DNA of 43,646 nucleotides, taken from the NCBI GenBank assembly GCA_020721875.1, contig DYLX01000015.1, positions 1 to 43,646 of the forward strand, in the 5' to 3' direction. The DNA is from Leptospira biflexa (GTDB taxonomy: Bacteria > Spirochaetota > Spirochaetia > Treponematales > Rectinemataceae). This document shows, piece by piece, positions 35,621-43,646 of this stretch. The notes below the pieces were generated by a model that saw nothing but the letters and a program-made list of their open reading frames with translations, searched no databases and had not been told where the DNA came from. The position numbers and the translations under genes are program-made. Within the stretch, counting starts at the first letter, position 1; every line of letters begins with the position of its first letter.

Positions 35621-36223
35621 TTAGTAGCTCCTGTAGATGCCGCGGAGCCTGCCGAGTATTCTCAAATCCTGTGTGAAGATTGGTGCGTAACGCGGGTTTT
35701 CCGCCTGCAGCCGGTAGCGGTTGTTTTCGATGTAGAATCGTTTGAGGGTGACGTCCTCTTCGAGAAGGGCAACCACGATGTCGCCATTTTTCGCGATTTC
35801 GGTTTGCTCGATAATTGCGATATCGCCTGAGAGAATGCCTGCGCCGATCATGCTGTCGCCCCTCACTTTCAGTGCGAAGTGGGGAACGCGATTGGCGATG
35901 AGGTCTGAAGGGATCGCGATGGTCCGCTCGAAGTTTTCGTCCGCAAAAATAGGTTTGCCCGCAGCGATCTCGCCCAAAAGCGGAATCTGAATCACGGGTG
36001 CGCCGTCTTTGGGAGGGATTACGAGTTCGATAGAGCGCGATCGTTTTTCGGAGGTTTTGATACAACCCTTCTTTTCGAGGGCTTTAAGGTGGTCGTAGGC
36101 GCCTTTGACCGAAATTGAAAACGCGCGCGCGGTTTCTCTCACAGTGGGTGGATAATTGTTCGTCTGGATGTACTCGTGGATAAATCCCAGAATTTCTTTT
36201 TGACGCGCGGTAAGGTCTTTCAA
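35621..36223 (-). CDS. lexA: LexA SOS repressor
   Basis: A 200-residue LexA. The N-terminal winged helix-turn-helix (LTARQKEILGFIHEYI, PPTVRETARAFSIS) is followed by the S24 autoprotease domain. The scissile bond is A88-G89, the catalytic serine is S124 (GDSMIGAGI) and the lysine is K161 (VTLKRFY). It represses DNA-damage genes and is cleaved when RecA is activated. The start is a TTG at 36223, eight bases after AGGAG; no ATG fits as well. A LexA-like operator overlaps its own promoter (36242-36254), so it is probably autoregulated, and holA would be induced with it. Confidence 0.95.
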   Translation of the reverse strand: MKDLTARQKEILGFIHEYIQTNNYPPTVRETARAFSISVKGAYDHLKALEKKGCIKTSEKRSRSIELVIPPKDGAPVIQIPLLGEIAAGKPIFADENFERTIAIPSDLIANRVPHFALKVRGDSMIGAGILSGDIAIIEQTEIAKNGDIVVALLEEDVTLKRFYIENNRYRLQAENPRYAPIFTQDLRILGRLRGIYRSY

Positions 36224-36241
36224 TGCAGGCTCCTGTGCTCA

Positions 36242-36277
36242 TGTATAGTATACAGCATAGATTCCGCGACTTGGCAA
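36242..36277 (-). promoter_or_regulatory. lexA promoter with overlapping SOS box
   Basis: TGTATAGTATACA at 36242-36254 is a perfect dyad around a central G. On the minus strand it reads CTGTATACTATACATG, close to the E. coli-type LexA box (CTGT-N8-ACAG). The minus-strand -35 box TTGCCA (36272-36277) and a -10 box TATACT (36247-36252), 19 bases apart, place the operator right over the -10. It lies 19 bases before the lexA start codon. Confidence 0.75.
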
Positions 36278-36283
36278 GCCCTC

Positions 36284-36556
36284 TCAGCCGAGTTCTTCAT
36301 TGAATCCCGACTCGAAGAGGGTCTTGAGCGCTTCGACTGCCTGCTGCTCATCCGGCCCGTCGGCAATGATCTTGATCTTGGTGCCGAAGCTTGCCGCGAG
36401 GGTGATAATGCCCATGATGGATTTTGCGTTGATGCGATTGCCGGCCTTCTCCAGATAGACGCGCGAGGCGAATTTTATCGAAGTCTGCGCGATAAGTGCG
36501 GAGGGGCGCGCGTGGATGCCGGCGCGGTTCTTTATTGTTGTCTCAAGCTCAACCAT
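36284..36556 (-). CDS. ptsH: Phosphocarrier protein HPr
   Basis: A 90-residue HPr. With ATG 36556 as start (GGGAG upstream) the phosphorylated histidine is exactly His15 in NRAGIHARPSA and the kinase target is Ser46 in NAKSIMGI, as in the family standard; an in-frame TTG at 36568 would shift both. HPr receives phosphate from enzyme I at His15 and is phosphorylated on Ser46 by HPr kinase, encoded 86 bases upstream. No enzyme I or sugar-specific enzyme II gene is in the window, so regulation rather than sugar transport may be its main role. Confidence 0.95.
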   Translation of the reverse strand: MVELETTIKNRAGIHARPSALIAQTSIKFASRVYLEKAGNRINAKSIMGIITLAASFGTKIKIIADGPDEQQAVEALKTLFESGFNEELG

Positions 36557-36642
36557 AGAGGCTCCCAAAAGGATTTTCGGCTTTACCTATGCTACGCATA
36601 CTATCCTGGATATTTCTCGGCGTTCAATAAGTCGGGTTCCGC

Positions 36643-37641
36643 TCAGTAATCGTCGCGGGTGAAATACATCGTCCGCGCGCTTTCGCTCTCAAGCCAGCGG
36701 AGGATGTTCTGGTTGAATTCTCTCGCGCTGTGGTAGCCCATTTTCTTGAGGCGTTCGTTCATCGCCGCGGTCTCGATGATAATAGGAATGTTGCGCCCTG
36801 GTCTGACAGGGATCTCGAGTTTCGGCACTTTTACCTCGAGGATGTCCATGGTCATCTCGTCCATGCCAATACGGTCGTACACCTTGTTGGGGTCCCAGTC
36901 TTCAAGCTGGATGACGAGCTGGATCTGCTTTTTATCGCGGATCGCGCCAACGCCGAAGAGGTGTGTCACATTGATAATGCCGAGTCCGCGTATCTCCATG
37001 TGGTGGCCGATGACCTTATTGGTTCCCTGGCCCATGAGAAGCGAGCCGTTGAGACAGCGTATCTCGACCACATCATCGGCAACGAGCCGGTGTCCACGCT
37101 CGATGAGCGCGAGGGCAGTCTCGCTCTTGCCGATACCCGATTCACCGATCAGCAGTATGCCGATTCCAAATACCTCGACGAGTACGCCGTGCATTACAAT
37201 TTTCGGCGCAAAGATGTCGTGGAGTATGCGGATCACACGGATCGAAAACTCGACCGAGCTCAGTTCGGTGATGAGAAGCGGACAGCCTGCCGCGTCGGAC
37301 GCGGCGACAAAATGCTCAGTCGGTTCGAGGTTGTTGGTGAATATGCAGCAAGGGATTTTGTATGAGAACAGTTTCTCGTAAATCTGAGTTGCTACGCCGT
37401 CCGCCTCGATTTTGCTGATGTAGGCGTTTTCGCCGCGCCCGAATATCTGAAGTCGTTCCGCGGCGAAGGAATCGTAAAATCCAGCCAGGGCGAGTCCTGG
37501 GCGATTGAGGTCGGGAACAAGTATTTCGCGGCTCAATCCCGCTCTGCCGGCGACACAGCGAAGTTTCAGGTCGTTCTGCTCCTTCAAATCGAGGCTGAGC
37601 AGATCGAGTACGGTAAAGTTAACAGGTTCTTGATCTTTCAC
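36643..37641 (-). CDS. hprK: HPr kinase/phosphorylase
   Basis: A 332-residue bifunctional enzyme that phosphorylates HPr on Ser46 with ATP or pyrophosphate and reverses the reaction. The P-loop is GESGIGKS at 166-173, preceded by MHGVLVEVFGIG with the catalytic His, and the family signature EIRGLGIINV is near residue 220. Length is slightly above the usual 310. The start is GTG 37641, with a small hairpin (37654-37669) just upstream and only a weak ribosome binding site. It sits between hpf and ptsH on the same strand, an order also known from other sigma-54 neighbourhoods. Confidence 0.95.
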   Translation of the reverse strand: MKDQEPVNFTVLDLLSLDLKEQNDLKLRCVAGRAGLSREILVPDLNRPGLALAGFYDSFAAERLQIFGRGENAYISKIEADGVATQIYEKLFSYKIPCCIFTNNLEPTEHFVAASDAAGCPLLITELSSVEFSIRVIRILHDIFAPKIVMHGVLVEVFGIGILLIGESGIGKSETALALIERGHRLVADDVVEIRCLNGSLLMGQGTNKVIGHHMEIRGLGIINVTHLFGVGAIRDKKQIQLVIQLEDWDPNKVYDRIGMDEMTMDILEVKVPKLEIPVRPGRNIPIIIETAAMNERLKKMGYHSAREFNQNILRWLESESARTMYFTRDDY

Positions 37642-37653
37642 GGTATTATCTTA

Positions 37654-37669
37654 CCGCATCTGAATGCGG
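37654..37669 (-). other. Small hairpin before hprK
   Basis: CCGCAT and ATGCGG (37654-37659 and 37664-37669) form a 6-bp stem with a 4-base loop, 13 bases before the hprK GTG. It could modulate translation of hprK. No U-run follows. Confidence 0.35.
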
Positions 37670-37682
37670 GCGTAAATCGAAT

Positions 37683-37789
37683 AAAAATGGCGGCTCTTTG
37701 CTGGCTGCGAGGCAGTCTGGAAAGGCCGACCCGAAAGGGTAGAGCCCGGAGGGGCTCCGCGTGGCCCGTTTCATGCAAGAAGAGCCGCC
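37683..37789 (-). ncRNA. Branched structured RNA ending in a U-run, downstream of hpf
   Basis: On the minus strand the outer arms GGCGGCTCTT (37780-37789) and AAGAGCCGCC (37689-37698) pair perfectly over about 80 enclosed bases, and ATTTTTAT follows, as in an intrinsic terminator. Inside are further helices: GAGCCC-CTCC-GGGCTC, ACCC-TTTC-GGGT, a GGCC/GGCC stem enclosing these two, and CTGC-CTC-GCAG. Simple terminators have no such interior. It may be a structured 3' UTR, a small RNA released from hpf mRNA, or a mobile palindromic element. It matches no riboswitch class I recognise. Confidence 0.5.
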
Positions 37790-37808
37790 GTAGTACTTTG
37801 TAAAAAAG

Positions 37809-38102
37809 TTACTTTTTTTCCTGAATCTTCTCTTTCTCTTTTACAACTTTCTGATCGAGCTTGTCGATCAGCACATCGATCCCCGAATTGAGGTCGGGAG
37901 AAGTCTCGATGATGTGCGCCTGTTTTCCCCAGCGGAAATTGGCGGTTACCTCCAGACGGAACTGTCCGGCATCTTTGGTAAACACAAAGAGGAGATCGAC
38001 GATCATATCCTTTGCGTAATCGATCCGTCCAATTTTCATATTCAAGTACTGTTTACTCTGATCGCTAAGATCGAAATGCACGGAACGAACGTCGATATTC
38101 AT
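37809..38102 (-). CDS. hpf: Ribosome hibernation promoting factor, short form
   Basis: A 97-residue protein of the HPF/RaiA family, which binds the 30S decoding centre and inactivates ribosomes in stationary phase. It starts MNIDVRSVHFDLSDQ, a typical opening, and ends in a Lys/Glu-rich helix; the C-terminal dimerisation domain of the long form is absent. GGAGGTC before ATG 38102 decides the start over a frame extension to 38132. It lies 63 bases downstream of rpoN, the classical neighbour, and is followed by the branched RNA element. Confidence 0.92.
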   Translation of the reverse strand: MNIDVRSVHFDLSDQSKQYLNMKIGRIDYAKDMIVDLLFVFTKDAGQFRLEVTANFRWGKQAHIIETSPDLNSGIDVLIDKLDQKVVKEKEKIQEKK

Positions 38103-38165
38103 AATGACCTCCACAGAGTTGTACCTTCGCAATGGCTACGCCATGCGTGATGTTCGCGGGTTCGG

Positions 38166-39518
38166 TTATTTTCCGAGTTCTCCGCGATATTTCGCCACCG
38201 TCCGTCGGGCAATGGAGATGCCTTTCCGGGCGAGGATTTCCGTAATGATGCGATCCGAAATTTTTTCGCCGCGCTTTTCGAGATCGCTGATGATCTGAGC
38301 GACTTCCGCCTTTACCGACTCCTTTGAGGTGGTCTTCTCGTTCTCCTGATTGACCGCATTCGTGAAGAAGCGTCGCAGTTCGAAGGTACCCCAGTCGGTT
38401 TGCACATATTTACCGTTCACCACGCGAGAAACTGTGGCCTCGTGCACGTCGATCATCTCGGCGATATCTTTAAGCGCAAGAGGGCGCATCGCCTTAGGCC
38501 CTTCGAGGAAAAACTTTTTTTGGACCTGGGCGATTGCGTTCGCCGTCTTGAGGAGGGTTTCGTTGCGCCTGTAAATGCTGTCGATAAAGAAGCGGGCGCT
38601 CTCGACCTTCTCCCGTGCGAATTTTTCCGCCTCGCCTCGAGTGGTTCGGGCTGCAAGCTCGCTGTACAGCCTGTTAATACCCAGCTTGGGCACTGTTTCG
38701 TCGTTGAGTCGCACCTGGATTTCGCCATCCTCGAGCCACATCGCCAGGTCTGGGAGGATATAGCGCGTGCGCGCTCTCGAGAACGAGCGCCCGGGGAAGG
38801 GATTCAGAGTCTTGATAAAGTCGATGATGCTCTTGAGCTGTCGGTCGTCGAGGCCGAGCGCTCGCTTTATAGCCGCGCGGTTGCGTGCCTGCAAGTTCTC
38901 AAAGTGGTTCGAAAGAAGCTCGATGGTTTTAGGTGGTGTATTCGAGGAGATGATCGCTTGGACGATGAGGCTCTCCTTAAAATCTGAGGTACAGGTGCCG
39001 GGCGGATCGAGGCGCTGAAGCAGGCTCAAAATTCGGTTCAGTGTGGCCTCATCGCATTCGAGGCACACTTCGCGCGGGGGAAGCAGGTGGAAACCGTTCT
39101 CATCGAGGTTCTGGATCACTCGTTCGGCGATTCGTCGCTCGGCTTCGTTGAGCGGAAGAAGGCCAAGCTGGCTCATGAGATGCTCCTGCAGCGACTCTTC
39201 CACGGCAATGGTCTGCTCAATAATCGCGTTGTGATCGTTCTCCTCGCTGTTGAAGCCAAAAGATTCATCAGAGTATTCCGCCTCGCGGAGCGAATCGTCT
39301 TTGTTGTTCGAGGGGTCGATGCTTGCCTCCATGAGGTCGAGTGACACTTCGCTGTTGTCGGAGAGGAGTTCGAGCGCCGGATTCTCTTCAAGTTCCTGAT
39401 GGATCTGCTCGTTGAGTTCCTGCAGCGGAAGCGCGAGCAGTCGGATTGCCTGCAGCATACGAGGGCTGAGTTTTAGCTTCTGTTGTTGCGCGAGGACCGG
39501 CCGTTGTTGGGTCTGCAA
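38166..39518 (-). CDS. rpoN: RNA polymerase sigma-54 factor
   Basis: A 450-residue sigma-54. The N-terminal activator-interacting region is Gln/Leu-rich (LAQQQKLKLSPRMLQAIRLLALPLQEL), followed by an acidic stretch. The core-binding domain comes next, with a helix-turn-helix (ALKDIAEMIDVHEATVSRVVNGKYV). The RpoN box ARRTVAKYRGE is near the C-terminus, about residues 436-446. All parts needed for function are present. It directs RNA polymerase to -24/-12 promoters that need enhancer-binding activators; none is encoded in the window. It is the first gene of the block rpoN, hpf, hprK, ptsH. Confidence 0.96.
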   Translation of the reverse strand: MQTQQRPVLAQQQKLKLSPRMLQAIRLLALPLQELNEQIHQELEENPALELLSDNSEVSLDLMEASIDPSNNKDDSLREAEYSDESFGFNSEENDHNAIIEQTIAVEESLQEHLMSQLGLLPLNEAERRIAERVIQNLDENGFHLLPPREVCLECDEATLNRILSLLQRLDPPGTCTSDFKESLIVQAIISSNTPPKTIELLSNHFENLQARNRAAIKRALGLDDRQLKSIIDFIKTLNPFPGRSFSRARTRYILPDLAMWLEDGEIQVRLNDETVPKLGINRLYSELAARTTRGEAEKFAREKVESARFFIDSIYRRNETLLKTANAIAQVQKKFFLEGPKAMRPLALKDIAEMIDVHEATVSRVVNGKYVQTDWGTFELRRFFTNAVNQENEKTTSKESVKAEVAQIISDLEKRGEKISDRIITEILARKGISIARRTVAKYRGELGK

Positions 39519-39546
39519 TGCTCATCCTCCTACGATTAAATGTAAA

Positions 39547-39580
39547 ACACTTTCCATGAAAGTCAAGACAGAGAAAGTGT
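39547..39580. promoter_or_regulatory. Inverted repeat upstream of rpoN
   Basis: ACACTTTC (39547-39554) and GAAAGTGT (39573-39580) are perfect 8-bp arms around 18 bases. The dyad starts 28 bases before the rpoN start codon and may be an operator or leader hairpin of rpoN. Its function is not known. Confidence 0.4.
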
Positions 39581-39591
39581 CGCGTGACAGT

Positions 39592-39621
39592 CGTGCTCGA
39601 GAGCGCAAAAAACGTGCTCGA
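39592..39621. promoter_or_regulatory. Direct repeats upstream of the grpE promoter
   Basis: CGTGCTCGA occurs at 39592-39600 and again at 39613-39621, a spacing of 21 bases or two helical turns. The second copy ends 16 bases before the -35 box of the presumed grpE promoter. The arrangement suits a transcription factor binding one face of the DNA. The regulator is unknown. Confidence 0.4.
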
Positions 39622-39637
39622 TGTTCGGCAATTTGTA

Positions 39638-39667
39638 TTGACGATTATGAATTTTCATTAGTATGTT
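39638..39667 (+). promoter_or_regulatory. Promoter of grpE-dnaK-dnaJ
   Basis: TTGACG (39638-39643) and TATGTT (39662-39667) are 18 bases apart, 44 bases before the grpE ATG. ATGAATTTTCAT, with 5-bp symmetrical arms, lies in the spacer. No CIRCE element is visible. Confidence 0.5.
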
Positions 39668-39711
39668 CATATAGCATAACCACAGAATTTATTTTCCAAA
39701 CAAGGTGAAGC

Positions 39712-40443
39712 ATGTCTAAGCATAAACATGAACAGGGCGCATCATCAGCGGCGATGAATCAAGCCCAGGAACAGACCAAAGAACAAACGCAGAATCAGTC
39801 AGGCCCAGCCCTCGTGCCTGAAGTTGAAGTACAGCCAGGCGCGGAGGGCCCGCAGGGAAATCAGGCTGGTGCGGTCAATACCCCGGAAGCGCAGCTCGCT
39901 GCCGCGCGCGCGGAAATCGATCTCCTCAAAGCTCAGGTCTCTGAGCTCAACGACAAGTACCTCCGAACGCTTGCCGAACAAGTGAACTTTCGCAAGCGTG
40001 TCGTCAAGGAAAAAGAAGAATTTCAGCAGTACGCGATTTCCACACTGCTTGCAGACCTGATTCCAGTACTTGACGACTTCGATAGGTCGCTCGAGACGGT
40101 CGTGCAGCACAAGACCGACGCCGAAAAGGTGGCTGAGGGAATCCAGCTCATTCAGAAGAAGCTGTACGATACCCTCTCCAGCAAGTACGGGCTTACGAAA
40201 TATGAGTCGAAGAACAGTGTTTTCGATCCTCACATGCATGAGGCGATGTTCTCTGATGAGGGCAATGTTGCGATGCCGACAGTCACCCAGGAGTTCATGC
40301 CCGGCTACAAACTACACGAGCGCATTATCCGTACCGCAAAGGTCAAAGTTACCATGCCTTCGTCCGGTAATGCGTCTGCGCCCTCGACCCAGGGCACTTC
40401 TGTTTCAGAGTCCGCAAACGGCGAATCGCCTCAACAGGGCTGA
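39712..40443 (+). CDS. grpE: GrpE nucleotide exchange factor
   Basis: A 243-residue GrpE, which releases ADP from DnaK. The first 60 residues are a Gln/Glu-rich, disordered-looking lead. Next come a long coiled-coil helix (about 62-120, LAAARAEIDLLKAQVSELND, YLRTLAEQVNFRKRV) and the beta-wing domain with HEAMFSDEGN near residue 177, RTAKVKV closing it. A Ser/Thr-rich tail follows. AAGGTGAAG supports ATG 39712. It is the first gene of the heat-shock operon, with dnaK 60 bases downstream. Confidence 0.95.
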   Translation: MSKHKHEQGASSAAMNQAQEQTKEQTQNQSGPALVPEVEVQPGAEGPQGNQAGAVNTPEAQLAAARAEIDLLKAQVSELNDKYLRTLAEQVNFRKRVVKEKEEFQQYAISTLLADLIPVLDDFDRSLETVVQHKTDAEKVAEGIQLIQKKLYDTLSSKYGLTKYESKNSVFDPHMHEAMFSDEGNVAMPTVTQEFMPGYKLHERIIRTAKVKVTMPSSGNASAPSTQGTSVSESANGESPQQG

Positions 40444-40503
40444 TTTGCTTTAGTATGATCAATTTTATTAATTTTGAAAGGTAATAGATAAGGAGAATGG
40501 AAT

Positions 40504-42444
<1,941 letters not shown>

Positions 42445-42457
42445 GCAAATTCAAATA

Positions 42458-42495
42458 GCGAAGGCGGCTGAACCATCGTTCGGCTGCCTTTTCGC
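42458..42495 (+). terminator. Hairpin between dnaK and dnaJ, possible attenuator
   Basis: GCGAAGGCGGCTGAAC (42458-42473) pairs with GTTCGGCTGCCTTTTCGC (42478-42495) over a CATC loop, with some G-U pairs and a small bulge. The T-rich stretch lies inside the second arm rather than after it, so it is a leaky terminator or mRNA-stabilising stem at best. It would lower dnaJ relative to dnaK. Confidence 0.55.
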
Positions 42496-42516
42496 TCATT
42501 GAGAGGACGGTCGGCA

Positions 42517-43644
42517 GTGGCTAAACGTGATTATTACGAAGTGCTCGGTGTACCCAAAACCGCCACGAAAGACGATATAAAAAAAGCATATCGACGACTC
42601 GCAATTCAATTTCACCCTGACAAGAACCCAGGGGACAAAACCTCGGAAGAAAAGTTTAAAGAAGCCACCGAGGCATATGAAGTTTTAGGCGACGATCAGA
42701 AACGCCAGGCATACGATCAGTTCGGATTCGCCGGGGTCGAGGGTATAGGTGGCGGCTCCCAGCAGGATTACTCGAATGTATTCCACGATTTCGAAGATCT
42801 CTTCAGTGGGTTCGGAGACTTTTCATCGATTTTTAGCTCAATCTTTGGCGAATCGAGTCAACAGCGCGGCGGAGCGCACATCAATCGCGGCGCCAACCTG
42901 CGCTATGATATAGAACTTCCCTTTGAAAAGGCGATTTTCGGAACGACGATCGAGATTTCGTACAGCCATGATGATACTTGCAAAACCTGTGGCGGGACGG
43001 GATCGCGCGACAATCAGGGCCGTAAGGTATGCCCGATGTGCAAGGGCACAGGACAAGTGCGCCGAAGCTCCGGATTTTTCGCGATTTCACAGCCCTGCCC
43101 CGTCTGTCATGGCGAGGGCACGGTAATCGAGAATCCATGTCCAGAATGTGGTGGCAGCGGCGTCACCAAGAAGAAACAGAAAATTCGCGTGACCATTCCC
43201 GCCGGCGTGGAAGATGGGAAGCGAGTTACAGTGCCGGGGCAGGGAAATGCCGGTTCGAACGGCGGACCGCCCGGTGATCTCCACGTATTCATTCATGTGC
43301 GCCCGCACGAGGTGTTTGAGCGACAGGGTGACGATCTGTACTGCGCGATCTATATCGATTTTGTAACCGCGGCGCTTGGTGGAGAGGTGGTTATCAGCAC
43401 CTTGGACGAGCACAAGATTTCCGTACAGATTCCCGCCGGAACCCAAAATGGCAAACTCTTGCGCATACGCAACGAGGGCGTACCAATTTCGAGTAACAGG
43501 CGTGGCGATCTCTATATAAAGGTGTTCGTAAGGGTGCCTTCAAGGTTGTCGCGACGTGGTCGAGAACTGCTGGAAGAATTGAAGAGCACTGACGGAGAAA
43601 ATTCGCAGCCGGAACTCATCCGGCTCAAGGATGTACCGCATTGA
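42517..43644 (+). CDS. dnaJ: Hsp40 co-chaperone DnaJ
   Basis: A 375-residue type I DnaJ, complete in the window. The start is GTG 42517, giving the standard N-terminus (V)[18 protein letters not shown] lies ten bases upstream. The J domain has the HPD motif near residue 33. A Gly/Phe/Ser-rich linker follows. The zinc centre has four CxxCxGxG repeats ([32 protein letters not shown], about residues 150-220), then the C-terminal substrate domain. It stimulates the ATPase of DnaK and delivers substrates to it. It follows dnaK by 72 bases that hold a hairpin. Confidence 0.98.
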   Translation: MAKRDYYEVLGVPKTATKDDIKKAYRRLAIQFHPDKNPGDKTSEEKFKEATEAYEVLGDDQKRQAYDQFGFAGVEGIGGGSQQDYSNVFHDFEDLFSGFGDFSSIFSSIFGESSQQRGGAHINRGANLRYDIELPFEKAIFGTTIEISYSHDDTCKTCGGTGSRDNQGRKVCPMCKGTGQVRRSSGFFAISQPCPVCHGEGTVIENPCPECGGSGVTKKKQKIRVTIPAGVEDGKRVTVPGQGNAGSNGGPPGDLHVFIHVRPHEVFERQGDDLYCAIYIDFVTAALGGEVVISTLDEHKISVQIPAGTQNGKLLRIRNEGVPISSNRRGDLYIKVFVRVPSRLSRRGRELLEELKSTDGENSQPELIRLKDVPH

Positions 43645-43646
43645 CG

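Noticed and set aside
39519..39711. CIRCE element for HrcA upstream of grpE
   Set aside because: Neither TTAGCACTC nor its complement GAGTGCTAA occurs in the gap.

Overview
The window is a compact bacterial chromosome segment with about 35 genes, a moderately high G+C content and many ATGA stop/start overlaps. The gene set suggests a diderm bacterium, most likely a spirochaete or a relative. It has lipoproteins with lipoboxes, periplasmic binding proteins, sigma-54, HPr with HPr kinase but no enzyme I/II genes nearby, ThyX, a TraB-family membrane protein, and a manganese pyrophosphatase carrying CBS/DRTGG domains. No single gene proves the phylum, so this placement is an inference.

Layout. 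(1) 1-5977: a six-gene operon with a periplasmic binding protein, two permeases, an ATPase with a C-terminal TOBE-like region, a metallo-beta-lactamase-fold hydrolase and a LacI regulator. It looks like a self-regulated uptake-and-processing unit of unknown substrate. A strong hairpin lies just inside the first permease gene. (2) 5986-9573: an MFS transporter, a 35-bp tandem repeat, a lipoprotein polysaccharide deacetylase, and a small lipoprotein gene followed by a terminator. (3) 9644-12520: glycerol kinase, a SagB-type nitroreductase and a PF04008 'adenosine-specific kinase' family protein. (4) 12517-15925: btuD, btuC and btuF on the minus strand behind a clear cobalamin riboswitch, so this FecCD-type transporter can be assigned to vitamin B12. 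(5) 16112-18671: proA-proB.

(6) 18754-28318 is the accessory part. A pair of genes (a beta-hydroxyacid dehydrogenase followed by a PAS/GAF sensor) occurs twice. The second pair is intact and ends in an HD-GYP c-di-GMP phosphodiesterase. The first pair has several frameshifts, and its sensor is truncated and joined to a foreign tail. Between the pairs lie DUF1007 and NicO nickel/cobalt transport genes, an L,D-transpeptidase whose C39-like end is broken, and a dead IS1182-like transposase.

(7) 28417-34567: thyX, a GH36 alpha-galactosidase with an Ala-rich repeat insert, the CBS/DRTGG pyrophosphatase and a TraB-family protein. (8) 34582-39518: a minus-strand housekeeping block transcribed rpoN, hpf, hprK, ptsH, lexA, holA. 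It contains a LexA-like operator over the lexA promoter and a branched RNA structure with a U-run between hpf and hprK. (9) 39638-43644: the heat-shock genes grpE, dnaK and dnaJ, without a recognisable CIRCE element.

The most useful leads are the branched RNA after hpf, the decayed duplicate of the dehydrogenase/HD-GYP pair, the transporter/hydrolase/LacI operon with its internal hairpin, and the riboswitch-linked B12 transporter. No tRNA, rRNA or CRISPR array was seen.
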